Origin: Trichoderma breve
Taxonomy: Eukaryota; Ascomycota; Sordariomycetes; Hypocreales; Hypocreaceae
Assembly (NCBI RefSeq): GCF_028502605.1
Contig: NC_079237.1
Location: forward strand, 3,782,001-3,846,000
Reading direction: 5' to 3'
Length of the DNA: 64,000 nucleotides
The notes under the pieces are model-generated. The model was not told the DNA's origin. It saw only the letters and a list, made by a program, of their open reading frames with translations, and did not search any database. Shown piece by piece: positions 33,049-45,067 of this stretch. A program made the translations under genes and the position numbers. Every line of letters starts with the position of its first letter. The stretch's first letter is position 1.

Positions 33049-35431
33049 ATGCATTTGTTCAACATCATTACGACCGTAGGTACTGTCCCCATTGGTAGGA
33101 GCAATCAATGCTTCAAAGCCCACTGCGTCAACTACAGACCGAACTGCCGGTATCAAAGCCCTTGTGAAGCCACGACTACCGCAACATGAAAATTCTTTCA
33201 TCTTTTCTTTGGCCAACGACACGACGTCGGCAGTAGATAGTTACACCGTTGTGAGCACCGCCGATGGTAAGATCCATGTGCAGGGAACATCGCTCAGTTC
33301 TATTGTATATGGGTAAGGCTAGATTCATCTACCATGAGCGGCTGTGATTGATCCTTAGAGATTGAGAGACGTCTAATATATCACAATAGCCTTCATTCTT
33401 ACCTCTCAGACGTTGTTCACGCCGATATTTGGTGGCATGCTGGTAGCCAACTCGAAGATGCACCCGTGAGTCTGCCGAGATTGTCATCACCATTGAATGG
33501 ACAAAATATCGTTCCTTATCGCTATGAGCTCAACACAGGTGCGTATGAGGATAGAAACAGATTTCAATATTCGAGATTTCAACACAAAAAAGTAACACAT
33601 CAATTTAGTGACCACTTCGTACACCGCCCCATTCTGGACTTGGGAGGATTGGGAATTGCAATTGGACTGGATGGCCCTTCGTGGCATCAACATAGCTCCA
33701 GCATGGATTGGAATCGAGAAATTCTTCATTGAAGTCTTCCAAGAAGTCGGTTTCACAGATGATGATATTTCAGATTTCTTCACTGGTCCTGCATTTCTCG
33801 CCTGGAACCACTTTGGTAACTTACAAGGATCGTGGTCTTCCGATCTACCGTTTGAATGGGTCGACAACCAGTTTGCTCTTCAGAAAAAGATAGTAAAACG
33901 CATGGTAGAGTTGGGAATAACGCCTATTTTGCCTGTATTTCCTGGCTTCGTCCCTCGGGCGGTGTCTGATGTATTACCTGATGCTCACATTCAGTGGGTG
34001 AACTTTCCCGAGGAGTATACTGAAGACATACTGCTTGATCCCGTCGATCCTCTATTTGCGCAAATGCAACTGAGCTTTATCACGAAGCAGCAGCAGGCAT
34101 ACGGAAACATCACAAACTTTTATGCGCTTGACCAGTTTAATGAAATGACACCTCCTTCGGAAGACCTAGATTACCTGAGAAATGCGAGCTCAAACACATG
34201 GAAGGCACTCAAAGCGGCAGACCCCAACGCCATCTGGGTGTTTCAGGCGTGGCTATTCGCGCAAAACACCACTTTCTGGACGAACGACCGCATTGAAGGA
34301 TATCTCGGGGGCGTCACTACCGACAGTGACATGCTAATTTTGGACATTTGGTCAGAATCGATGCCCCAATGGCAGCGTGCTCAGTCATATTACGGCAAGC
34401 CTTGGATCTGGTGCGAACTGCAAAACTACGGCGCCACCATAAATATGTATGGCCAGATCCAGAATGTCACCAAGAGCCCTATCCTGGCACTGCAATAGTC
34501 TAATTCGCTTGTTGGGTTAGGCTTGTCCATGGAGGGCCAGCAGACTAACGAAATTGTCTATGACCTTCTGCTTTCTCAAGCTTGGAGTGGCGATCCTATC
34601 GACACGAACCACTATTTCAAGAGCTGGGCTGCTGCACGATATTCGAGCAGCAAACGACCGGCAAGTATTTACGCTGCATGGGAGACGGTCCGCACTACTG
34701 TCTATGATAACACCAATCTGACTTTGATGCCATCTGTACCAAAGTCAATCATCGAACTCATTCCCAGAACGACTGATATGGCTGATATCATCGGAATTCT
34801 GGGTACTAAACTGACATATGAACCCGCTACCATGGTAAGCGCGTGGAAGCAGCTCTACCAGGCTGGTTTACAGGATACATCACTCTTCAACAATTCGGCA
34901 TACCAATACGACATCGTCGATTGGACACGTCAAGTTTTATCCAATGCATTCATACCCATATATGAGAAGATTCTGCAGATCTATAACATGCCTAATCAGA
35001 CTGCTGAAACCCAAGCCACACAATTAAGGACACAAGAAGAGCAGCTTACCGGTCAACTCCTTTCCCTCGATCTTGTTCTCTCGTCGAATAAAAATTTCCG
35101 CCTTTCGACTTGGCTCTCAGCAGCTCGTGCGTCCGCCCCACACCCAGCATATGCTGACTTTTTCGAGTATGAAGCTCGCAATCAAATCACTATCTGGGGC
35201 CCTTCAGGTCAGCTCATCGATTATGCGTCAAAGGCATGGTCTGGGCTGATGAAGACATATCACTTGAAGAGGTGGCAAATGTTCATCGATTATTTGGTTG
35301 CCACAGAACCAGCGAATTACGACCAGACTGAATTCCAGGATGTCTTATTACCTTGTGAGCTATCATGGGCTAATAGCACCGGAGCCAAACTGGATGAGTC
35401 AGACGAAGAGTTGGATGTAGGAGACATATGA
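33049..35431 (+). pseudogene. GH89 alpha-N-acetylglucosaminidase, interrupted by a stop
   Basis: Homologous to secreted/lysosomal alpha-N-acetylglucosaminidases (NAGLU, GH89), which remove terminal alpha-GlcNAc. Exons join as SIVYG-LHSYLSDVVHADIWW and YELNT-VTTSYTAPFWTWEDWE. Family blocks run in order: LDWMALRGINIAPAWIG, FFTGPAFLAWNHFGNL, DQFNEMTPP and LDIWSESMPQW (the two catalytic glutamates by homology), WCELQNYGA, then RYDIVDWTRQ-like and WGPSGQLIDYASKAWSGL. A TAG at 34496-34498 interrupts the frame; conserved sequence (NSLVGLGLSMEG, TNEIVYDLL) resumes in the same frame directly after it, so this looks like a nonsense change, for instance CAG to TAG. The natural start, ATG 33049, reads a signal-peptide-like MHLFNIITTVGTVP but is one frame off the following exon (from about 33092), a second apparent lesion. 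It could also be misassembly; the remaining frame is intact. Confidence 0.8.
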
Positions 35432-35585
35432 AGAGAACGGTAGAAGAATGGAGCGAGATATTTGCATAAATAGATGTATATACACTTCGCTTTACAGTTA
35501 AAGGCTCTTATGAAGAATTAGTGTAACATGCTAAGTATGCATGGCATGGTTCATTCCTGGCAGTGCGTACATATCTCTTTAGTCA

Positions 35586-36473
35586 CTAGAGCTTAGTTAC
35601 AGTCTTTTCGGCTTTCTTCTTTGCTGACCATGCATTCCGACATGATGCTGTCAGGGCCTGCGGGTTGATGCGAGTCGGGTACTTCTCAGACATCCTTTGG
35701 AATAGCTCGATTGCATCTTTAGTCTGCAAAAGCATCTTCTCAAATGTCTCGATATACTCGATTGTGGCCTGCACGTTATTGCTTCCATCAACGGCTCCAT
35801 CTCTCTTATGCCCTGCAATCACCGTATGCGGATTCAATTTGGCAATCTTTTCGAGACATACAAGCCAACTACGGCGCCTTTCAGGCGTAGCTGCTTCCCC
35901 CAAGAATGGATGCACATCATTGTACACAATGTCGCCGGCGACAATTAAATTGAGATCAGGAATGTGTAAGAAAGTGGTGTCAGTTGTATCGGAGTCGCCA
36001 GCTTCATGTACCTGCAGAACGTGGCCTTCGAGTGATAAAGTATTGCTATCTCCAAGCTCCTCCGGTAACACGCTGTCGTGGTCAATCTGATTGGGAAAGA
36101 GACTTCCCCACGCACGTTGGAAATATTTTGGCTCAAGCTCTTTCTTCATTCGAGCGATTACACGCGGAGTGGCCAACGTTTGAAAGGCAGGAAAGCGTTT
36201 GCGGAGAGTTTTAAGTCCAAGAAAGTGGTCACCGTGTCCGTGAGTAATGTAGACGGTTGTGAGTCGCTTCCCAGGGATTGTCCTTTCAATCCAATCGGCC
36301 AAATTATTTGCCTGCTGAACTGTCCACAGGGTATCGACAAGAATCGCCTCACATTCTCCCGAGATCAGTGTGGCAGTTGTAGGAGACCAATGCGATTGTT
36401 GACCCGGTTTCCCGCCTGGGATAATGAAAGGGATAGACGGAGTTGTGAAAACGTCTGCTCGTAAGGGAGACAT
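35586..36473 (-). CDS. Metallo-beta-lactamase-fold hydrolase
   Basis: 295 residues from the ATG at 36473 (MSPLRADVFTTPSIPF); the frame also extends upstream to 36617 without a likely start. The metal-binding signature HGHGDH is present in VYITHGHGDHFLGL, followed by the downstream His in LEGHVLQVHEAGDSD, the Asp in VAGDIVYNDVHPFL and a C-terminal VIAGHKRDG supplying the last His ligand. The layout is that of glyoxalase-II-like, lactonase or quorum-quenching type MBL enzymes, which hydrolyse esters, thioesters or lactones with two zinc ions. No signal peptide, so probably cytosolic. It lies in the same region as a Baeyer-Villiger monooxygenase, whose lactone or ester products would suit such a hydrolase; this link is inference. 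Confidence 0.88.
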   Translation of the reverse strand: MSPLRADVFTTPSIPFIIPGGKPGQQSHWSPTTATLISGECEAILVDTLWTVQQANNLADWIERTIPGKRLTTVYITHGHGDHFLGLKTLRKRFPAFQTLATPRVIARMKKELEPKYFQRAWGSLFPNQIDHDSVLPEELGDSNTLSLEGHVLQVHEAGDSDTTDTTFLHIPDLNLIVAGDIVYNDVHPFLGEAATPERRRSWLVCLEKIAKLNPHTVIAGHKRDGAVDGSNNVQATIEYIETFEKMLLQTKDAIELFQRMSEKYPTRINPQALTASCRNAWSAKKKAEKTVTKL

Positions 36474-36600
36474 TGGTGTTCTTGTGGTTATCGTTTGTGG
36501 AAAAGAAGGATGTGAACTACAGCGAGATTGCAAGAATAGAGGACACACAAAAAGACAAATTTGATGAAGAGAAAACTGCACAAAAGCGATACAATTCACG

Positions 36601-37084
36601 TCATGCCATGCACTCACTTATATGGGAATATCTCTCGGCATCTGAGAGGTAAGCGGGCCACACCGCATAGCGCACTGTTTTCCCTCGGGTATCCTGCAAT
36701 GTGTTTACTAATCTTCCAATGAGGCCATCGAGGTTAAAGCTGGAAAGCCCAGTGAATCCTCGGTTTCTTGTGATTAGATAATCGCTGCTCATCACTTCAG
36801 AGTGCCTGCAGCACAAGAAAGATTTCACATAACGTTAATTGACCTGCCCTCAGATTAAACAAATGAGCGACCTCTAAAGTTTCGTTTTCCATGGAGAGAT
36901 TGGGGGATGAAATGGTGCTGTCGTTCGTTGAGTTTAAGATCGAAAGAGTGCTCTCGCCTGAGGACCGTATCTGAAACACTGCATCGGAACACAAGGATCC
37001 AAAACCCAGCCTCAGCGAGAAGACAGGCTTAATTTTCTTTTTCCGCGTCATGAAAGATGCATTTTTTCTAAGAGCAGACAGCAT
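36601..37084 (-). CDS. Possible small two-exon gene, unrecognised
   Basis: Two minus-strand frames (36797-37084 and 36601-36828) could be joined by a short intron ending in CTGCAG near 36805. The downstream part (NLDGLIGRLVNTLQDTRGKT, then VRYAVWPAYLSDAERYSHI) reads like genuine protein. The upstream part is less convincing. No family is recognised, and it might instead be a 5' exon of the MBL-fold gene or decayed sequence. Confidence 0.3.
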
Positions 37085-37649
37085 TACGGCAACCCCCCCT
37101 TGTTGGATTTGGACGGTAACCAGATACTAAGTAAGCTTAAATATGAAACTGGTTACTTGTTAACGGTCTGTGTTCATTTGTTACGAACAAAGCCGTTTTA
37201 GAGTGGATAATCTCTGACATTGAAAACCTTGGCGCACTTTTCGCTGGAAGCTCTCCCGCCTCTCCTGCTAATGGCTCACTATAATTGACCCCCAAATGAT
37301 GCTGCTTGTTCTGTCCCAGTTTTATGTAACGTTGCCTTTTCCTAATAACTACGATTGGTAGTGACGTGGGCTAATTTGAACGCTATACGTAATTAGATAA
37401 ACTACTATTCACTATACCAGACATTGGCAGAAAGAATGAGAACCTTAAGTTGTGAGGCTCTTTGTATGCGAGATCGGAAGCTTCTAGTGGACCCATCTCA
37501 AGTCTCGTTTTGGCGCACTCCACATTCTATATTCAGAGCATTAGAGCATACAAAACACCAACAATATGGCTCACCTGAATCCTTACTACTTGAATCATAT
37601 TCTAACCTCACCTCTATATCATCCATAATATTGCAAAAAGATACCAGAC

Positions 37650-38746
37650 ATGGCCGAAAGCATTCAGAATGGCGTTTTTCGGCGCAACAACACTGTGCCT
37701 CCAGCAGATAATGGAGTAATGGCACTCTTCTCTCTAGCAGGCAAGACAGCGATAATCTCAGGTGCGGGGGGAGGAATTGGCCTGGCTGCGGCCAAAGCCT
37801 ACGCTGAAGCGGGTGCCAATGTGGCCATTTGGTACAATACAAATAGCGAGACCATCGAGAAGGCTGCTAGCATTGAGAAAGCCTTCAATGTCAAATGTAA
37901 CGATGCCAAGATTTACGCACACACGCTTCCCCCCGCCATCAATCCCCGTCTTCCCTGACTGACCCAGAGCTGAATAGGCAGAGCATATAAAGTAGACGTC
38001 ACATCATGTGATGAAGTGGAAGCGGCGGTAGACACAGTTGTCAAAGAATTCGGTGGACGTCTCGACATATTCGTCGCTAATTCGGGTACTTCCTGGGGAG
38101 ATGAGGCATTCATTGATGCGGACATTAGCAGATACCACAATCTCATGAAGATCAATGCTGATGGTGTCGTTTATTGCGCACGCGCTGCTGGCAAGCACTT
38201 TCGCCGCCAGAAAGTAGAGGGCACAACAACAGATGGATCAAAATTAACCAATTACTCAAGCGGCAGCTTCATTGCAACCGCGAGCATGTCAGGGCGCATT
38301 GTTAACATCCCTCGGCGTCAGGCTGCATACAATGCCTCTAAAGCGCACGTTATTCATTTATGTAAGTTTTGCCCACTCGTCATTTTGGTCTTGAAATCCT
38401 TTTCTTTATTTTTTTTGGTATGCTGAAACTTATTCCCCACAGGCAAATCCCTTGCGATTGAATGGCTTGGGTTCGCTCGCGTCAACAGCGTATCTCCTGG
38501 ATATGTACGCACTGGCCTATCAGGGACAGTAGCTGAGGAGACTATGAACTCCATCAAAGATAAAATCCCAATGGGGTAAGTAAAGATGATGAATTATCCG
38601 AGAACCGAGGATGCATGCCTAACAATTTTAGGCGTTTTGGCGAGACCGTTGAGATGCAGGGCATCTATCTTTATTTAGCCTCTGATGCTTCCTCTTACGC
38701 AACTGGGGCCGATTTTATCGTCGACGGTGGTTATTCCGCTCCATAA
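37650..38746 (+). CDS. Short-chain dehydrogenase, sorbose/xylulose-reductase type
   Basis: Classical SDR assembled from four exons: ATG 37650, a first intron from about 37892 (donor GTAACG) to 37980 giving [14 protein letters not shown], a second near 38361-38442 giving [15 protein letters not shown], and a third near 38576-38632. The TAA is at 38744-38746, and the protein is about 300 residues. Motifs: GAGGGIG cofactor loop, VANSG (usually NAG), ATASMSG with the catalytic Ser, YNASK with the Tyr/Lys pair, [11 protein letters not shown] and the C-terminal [13 protein letters not shown]. It should oxidise or reduce a hydroxyl/keto group with NAD(P)H; similarity is closest to fungal sorbose reductases and L-xylulose reductases. 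It lies between the MBL hydrolase and a monocarboxylate-type transporter. Confidence 0.9.
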
Positions 38747-39820
38747 TTATTATATATAATGCCTGAGGAGTGTTGTGGTGGGACTGTTATGGATATTCTA
38801 TTGCTTTGGTTGTTATCTATAAGACAGCAGCCATTTAAAGTAAAGTCATCGGAAATATTCCATCTACTATCCGTTTTATGAGCCATCCTTCTACATGTTC
38901 ACGATTCCTTTTGTTCAATTGCAAAAATGAATCATTTCTGAATAGGTTTTTATTCCTCGCATATGCAAACGTTATGTATCGTTAGTCAGTGAGTCATTGA
39001 AGCGGTTCCCTTTCAAATGTGCAAATACACGCGCCTACCCGGTACGTTCATCGCTCAAATTTGGCACAGTATCTACCTACAACATTAACTTGCTTTTGGT
39101 GCAGCTATCATATTACTTAATTGATGGATGACAGACGCTCGTCATCAACGCACGCGATTAAATCAACCGCGTTCCGACGCCTCTTATGTTGTTGTCGCCG
39201 CACTAGGATATTTGCTGGTTGCCGAATAGGCTATAGACTTCTTGGAATTCAGACTCTCTTTAGTTAAGCACACAGTATGCTAAGTAGGTGGCAGAAGAGA
39301 TTCGGATTATACTCGCCGCGATATACTTATTCTGGATGTATTATGCAAGACAACGGATCTAATGCGCGGCAATAATTGGGTTTGTTTACACAATGGTTCT
39401 GATATTGGTTCCTATTCATTCAGCGAAAAAAATTAGACGGATGCGCCCCGGCAGCCATTGTCTGTGAGTCATCGGCTGAGACTGGTTCCTTGAACTGATG
39501 CTCGGATGCCGGTCGTGGTCCGCGGAGATTCTCAATTCATTGATGGCTGAATAAAATGGACCGCTATGAGAGGAATAAGATACTGAAGTAAGATAGATGT
39601 AATTGGAAAATCGTTTATGCATGATACTTTGCACAAACAGCGAAATCGGTTGTGGTTGGGCCACCTGGGCAATTCGGATGTCCGAAATTCTCAAAGGGCG
39701 CGGATGATTTCCGCGTCCGGAAATGGGCGCTTCATCCGAATCTCCTCCATCTATTTCTTTCACATCACCGCTTCGTTTGCATATACTTTGGTTTCAATGC
39801 TTAGGAGGTCAACTAACGCA
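38747..39820. other. Intergenic region, 1.1 kb
   Basis: 3' flank of the SDR gene and promoter of the MFS transporter. A minus-strand ORF (39416-39763) overlaps the promoter and shows no domain. Nothing else seen. Confidence 0.5.
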
Positions 39821-41308
39821 ATGGACTCCAAGGGGCATGCCTCTGAATCTTCCATGGAGGTTCGTCAAGAGCCTCCTAACCCTGAAGAAAAGCCCAACGA
39901 CGCTCAGTCATTTCCCGATGGAGGCTTGCAAGCATGGCTTGTTGTTTTGGGAGCGTTTTTTGGTCTGTTTATCAGCTTTGGATGGACGAACTGTATGTTT
40001 TATGCCATAAGTGCTACTAATCGTACGGCTGATCGTTCTCAAAGGTGTCGGCGTGTTCCAAGAATACTATGAAACCCACCAGCTGGCCTCATTCTCACCG
40101 AGTACAGTGTCTTGGATTCCAGCAGTGTCTATGTGCACAATATTCATTGCAGTATGTTGATATACAATCTGATTTACACTATTCTTTTCGACTTGCTCCG
40201 ATGCTCATATGTGCCTAGGGACCTTTCGTGGGACAGCTGTTTGACCATTTCGGCCCTAGAGTTCTCCTGCTCCTTGGCAGTACCATCCATGTTTTTGGGT
40301 TGATGATGGCATCCATTTCATCTCAATATTATCAATTCATTCTGTCTCAATCCATTTGCAGTCCCATTGGCGCGGCCATGGTTCTCTACCCTTCTTTCAG
40401 CTGTATCACAACATGGTTTCTGAAGAAACGTGCTCTAGCAATGGGAATCGCCGCCAGTGGATCTAGTATGGGCGGAGTCGTGATGCCTATTATGGTAAAT
40501 CGACTTATACCCATTATCGGTTTTGGTTGGACAATGCGAACATGCGCATTTATGATGCTGGGTCTCCTGATCATAACCAATTTGACAGTTCGATCACGAC
40601 TACGTCCTCAGCCGAAAAACTTCGGAGTTGCATCTTTTTTTGCAGCATTTAAAGATCCTCCTTTTCTCTTGTTAGCGATGGCCGGATTCTTCTACTCTAT
40701 GGGTATGTTTATACCTATAACCTTCTTGGTTACATATGGTAGAAGTGTAGGGATGTCGCCAGAGCTCGCTGGTTATCTGGTTTCTATGTTCAATGGGGCA
40801 AGGTACGTGACTGTATCTCTATCAATGCGCACAACCCAGTCAATGGTGCAGTTAACTGACGCTTTATTGGTGCTATAGCGGTATCGGACGCATTCTCCCC
40901 GGATACATAGCTGATAAAGTGGGAAACTTTAACGTATCCCTTTTCGCCGCATGCCTATCGACGATTTTAGTCTTTGGAGTCTGGCTGCCTGGACATTCCC
41001 ATGCAACTACTATAGTCTTTGCGTCTCTATTTGGACTCAGCACTGGAACCTATACAGCTATGAGCCCTGCCCTGGTGGCCCAAATATCCGACATACGGGA
41101 AATCGGACTAAGATCAGGAGCAATGTACGCATTCATGTCTATAGCGGCTCTTACGGGAAGCCCCATTGGAGGGGCCCTCATTACTGCAGCAGGAGGAAGT
41201 TATTGGAAATTGCAAGTTTTCACTGGGGTCATGCTTGCTGTAGGAAGCGCCTTTTATGGAGCTTCAAAGCTCTACCTGGCGAAAGGTAAAGTGTGGACGA
41301 AGGTATAG
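39821..41308 (+). CDS. MFS transporter, monocarboxylate (MCT) type
   Basis: The start is the ATG at 39821 (MDSKGHASES); an in-frame ATG at 39797 is an alternative. Introns near 39994-40045, 40140-40218 and 40803-40878 restore the frame and give WTNCVGVFQEYYETHQL, IFIAGPFVGQLFDHFGPR and MFNGASGIGRILPGYIAD. The PDGGLQAWLVVLGAF entry into the first helix and the ASFSPSTVSWI loop are standard in fungal MCT-like carriers, as is RALAMGIAASGSSMGG in the middle. About 12 membrane helices and 430 residues. These proteins move monocarboxylates or related acids across the plasma membrane. Its place between an SDR and a Baeyer-Villiger enzyme suggests uptake of a shared substrate. Confidence 0.9.
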
Positions 41309-42083
41309 CGATAGAACATTCTTTTTCTGAGAATACTCAAGCAGCTATTTGTTTGTCAGGGATAGATACAATTTTGCAAAGCTTGTTTAAATAATGCCCT
41401 TAACTCTGTTGGGATATGCCTATCATCATAATAGTGGATGGAGTGGCCGACACTAGGCGACTGCCTCCAAAGACGTGGTGAGGATTAGGAAGATAAAAAA
41501 TTGTTTTAATGATGAGACCAATTAACACTGGCTTCCATATATGTTGAGATGAGGAACATACGTCCTCTGATAGATATTTAGGCATCCAACTTATACGTGC
41601 CTATATGCAAAATAATTAGAAATCAGTGTTGCACTGTGCTAGCGAGCTAACTGTTACTGGGAAATTCCAATTCCAATAGTTGCTGCGTTGGGAAAGACTT
41701 CAAACCCCGTTTCAAACACTGGTTCACCTTCATTCCGTCACCACCGTAACCATGAGAAGGCGTTCGGTGCCATTGCACAGGTGAGTAATTCAGTAGCTGA
41801 ATAATGAAGTGTTGCAACTATATGAGTGATTTTTCATGTTGTCCCTTCGAAGGTGAGGAAGACGAATGCTCCAACGGGAAATTATAGTGGCAACTCTTAT
41901 GTATATCGGCAATTATGAAGGCTGCTATGTGAAAGACGAATATAAGAGCTGAATATGCCGCAACATGGATGGAATTATGTTGACATGAATAATCTCTTTC
42001 ACATGCACCACTTTACAATTACAATCTGTTCTATCACTACCTGAGTGGTTTCATTTCAGCCAATCTATTCTTAAAAGCCTGTC
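41309..42083. other. Intergenic region, 0.8 kb
   Basis: Between two plus-strand genes; promoter of the Baeyer-Villiger monooxygenase. No gene or repeat recognised. Confidence 0.5.
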
Positions 42084-43783
42084 ATGGAGCAGCACATTGA
42101 TGCTATGGTGGTTGGGTTAGGGTTCAGCGGTATATACCAGTTATACAAACTCCGTGAGCTTGGTCTCTCAGTGAAAGCTGTCGAGGCTGCTCCTGAAGTT
42201 GGAGGTACATGGTACTGGAACAGATATCCGGGTGCAACGAGCGACACGCATAGCGAAGTTTTTCGCTATAGTTGGGATAAGGAGGATTTACTCACTTATC
42301 CTTGGAAGACTCGATATCTACCCCAGGCCGAAATAAAAGGGTACTTGAAGCACGTGGTTAAACGCCATGATCTAGAGCAGCATATCCAACTGAACACTCG
42401 TATGGAGTCGGCGCATTATCTCGACAACAGCTGGCAAATACGACTATCTACTGGTGAAACGTTTCGAGCAAGATATCTCACCACGGCTCTAGGCGCGTTA
42501 TCGAAAACTTATTTTCCTCAGATTCCTGGTCTTGACACCTTTACCGGCGAAATGTACCATACGGGGTAAGCAGGTTCAGTTCATCTTTTGTGGCACTTTA
42601 TTCAGCATTATGACTGCTACTAATCTTGATATTTTATTACAGAAACTGGCCAGACGCCCATGATTTCTCGAAGAAATGCGTTGGAGTCATCGGCAACGGT
42701 TCTACCGGCGTCCAGCTCATCATAAGCCTTGCTGATCAAGCCAAGCAACTGGTTTCATTCCAACGACACCCACAACACGTGGTTCCAAACGGTGATGGCC
42801 AAGTTACGGCAGAAGATCGGAAACGCATCAATAAGAACTATGATGAAATATGGAAAAACGTCAAGACAAACATCTCCGGACATGCTATTACAGAGTCATC
42901 AATCCCGGCCATGAGCGTCACCGCTGAGGAGCGCGAGCGCGTATTTGAGCAAGTCTGGAAGACAGGCAACGGAATAAAGTTCCTATTCGGTACTTTTGGA
43001 GATATCGCCATAAGTGACGAAGCGAACAAGGAAGCGGCGGACTTCATTGGCAGAAATATTAAGCACATTGTCAAAGACCCTATCAAGGCCCGCACTTTAA
43101 CTCCGCCTGGTGGATTCAACCGCCGCCCAGTCACAGCCAACGGCTACTACGAGACTTTTAACAAAGAAAATGTCGACGTTGTGGATGTGCTGAATACGCC
43201 TATGGAAATCTTTCCAAATGGTATTAAGCTCTCGGATGGTACAGTGTACAATCTGGATGTTATTGTATTTGCTACGGGCTTTGACGCCGTCGATGGCATG
43301 TACCATGAAATTTCGATAGTCGGACAGAGCGGCCGGACGCTAGAAGATCACTGGGCCGATGGAGCGAAAGCGTATCTAGCCACTACGATGAATGGGTTTC
43401 CAAACATGTTTGTGGTTAACGGGCCTCAAGGTCCATTGACCAACGTACCACCTCTCATCGAAACCCAAGTGGACTTCATTACAGGTCTCATTGCTACTGC
43501 AGAAACAAGCAAGGAAAAAATGGCAACTGAATCTCAAAACGGAAATAAGCAGCTAGGGCCAGTAATTGAAGTTACGCAGGAAGCTGAGGATGGATGGCTG
43601 GCAAAAATTAATGAGATCGGCGCAATGACTGTGTTTGCCAAAGGAGGGTCATGGCTCACTGGAGCTAACGTCGATGGAAAGAAGCAGGTATTTCTATATT
43701 ACGTGGGAGGGGTAGGCAATTATAACAGGGTTGTTCAGGCTGAAATAGACGCAGGGTATCCTAGCTTCAACAGATTCTACTGA
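42084..43783 (+). CDS. Baeyer-Villiger monooxygenase (cyclohexanone monooxygenase-like)
   Basis: Two exons, 42084-42565 and 42643-43783, make 540 residues. The FAD site GLGFSG is at residues 11-16. The family fingerprint FxGxxxHxxxWP is completed across the intron (F153, G155, H159, W163, P164 in FTGEMYHTG-NWP), which confirms the splice. The NADPH loop GNGSTG follows in VGVIGNGSTGVQ, and VIVFATGFDAVDG is the second conserved ATG motif. Such enzymes insert one oxygen next to a ketone to give an ester or lactone. The frame is intact and the size usual. Neighbours are an MCT-type transporter upstream and a convergent Myb regulator downstream; with the SDR and MBL hydrolase they could form a ketone-degrading set. 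Confidence 0.93.
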
Positions 43784-43899
43784 CATTACGAGCAGGAAGA
43801 ATGGGGCAATTTGATTAGGAGACAAGGCTAGGAACTACAGCTGTTGTACCGGAATGGATCTTCATTTTCTTTAAATTGTCCAATATGTTTATTTCTATA

Positions 43900-45067
43900 T
43901 TATGTACAATTGCTGAAATCAACTTCGATAAAATCGGTAATACAATTATACATACCACCTGTTGACTGGGCTATAGGTTGAGAAATGTTGTTTTGTTGGT
44001 AATTCCATTGCATAGAGGGTTGAGAGTCTGTTGTGGAATCTATATGTGACCACAAGGGACTAAACTCGTGTGTATTCTCGTAATATATTATTTCGCTATT
44101 TGGAGAAGAGCTCTCGTCGACCGAAGGAGTCGTACAACATGTCGAGGCAGATTGAACTTCTGCTGAAAACATTGTGGCATTGTCAGGCCGGTAGTGTGGA
44201 CTGTCCATAGAAAACATGTCGTACGATGGCGTTGGTGACAGATCGTGCATCTGATGTATAATCCCTAGGTTGGCGGTCGAGGGAATGAACGAGGACGCGT
44301 TCCTACGGCTGGAGAGCCTGAAAAGAGATTTATAGCTACTCAACATCATTAGATCAGCCTTACTTCTTGTGGGAGGCTACACCAGAGCCACCGATGAAAA
44401 CATACCGGTTGCGAATGTCTTGCAGAGATCGATCTATGAGGTCATGCATTTGTATCATCTTCCAATTGCTTCCATGTACACTAAAAGCTTGTAGGAGGCG
44501 CAGGTCTTCATCATGTGACCACTTCTGTCGTTTGATGTTGGGGTCCAAGTAGTTCTGCCACCTCGCGGCGCATTCTAGGAAATTGTCTGGTTATTAACTG
44601 CCCGCAAACCCCGTGTCTCGACGTAAGGAATACATACGATCCGCAGAACGCGTCTTTATATATCTTGACACTTGAACCCATCTGCGCTTTGCATGGTTAG
44701 AACATTCCACATTCCACACGCGGCCTTGGGTTGGCGGCAGCCCCTTACCGAGCACCAAATTGCTCGAAAGCATCGCGCAACTGTGTATCTTCACTAGGGC
44801 TCCATTCGCCCTTCTTTATGCAGCCGTTGAGTCTCACCCAGCGTTTTCGACAGTCTTTGTTCGATCTACCGCTAATAATGGCCGCGATAGAACTCCAGTC
44901 TCTGGGCTGTCCTAACACTTCTGGAGAAATCGTAGTGTTAATACGACGAGAACTTAATGAATTCTCACTCAGACTCACTTACCCTGCGCCCTAACTTTGC
45001 GTATTAGGATTTCATCCTCGACATTTGTCCAGCGTCCACTTTGGCGTCGAGATCCTGTCCGACTCAT
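43900..45067 (-). CDS. Myb transcription factor with three repeats
   Basis: Start ATG at 45067 (MSRTGSRRQSGRW). Five exons with short introns give three consecutive Myb repeats: GRWTNVEDEIL...DWSSIAAIISGRSNKDCRKRW, GEWSPSEDTQLRDAFEQFGARW...QVSRYIKTRSADQCAARW, and QKWSHDEDLRLLQAFSVHGSNW...IDRSLQDIRNRY. The regularly spaced tryptophans and the third-helix recognition segments are present. The last intron (near 44310-44360) yields SHKKLSSRRNASS, and the C-terminal region is Ser/Thr/Asn-rich without a known domain. It should bind DNA in the nucleus. It is convergent with the Baeyer-Villiger gene, 116 bp between the stops, so it could be the local regulator, but nothing shows that directly. Confidence 0.85.

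Noticed and set aside
34440..34530. Short intron removing the GH89 TAG
   Set aside because: No GT...AG pair of normal size removes the stop without also removing the conserved flanking residues.
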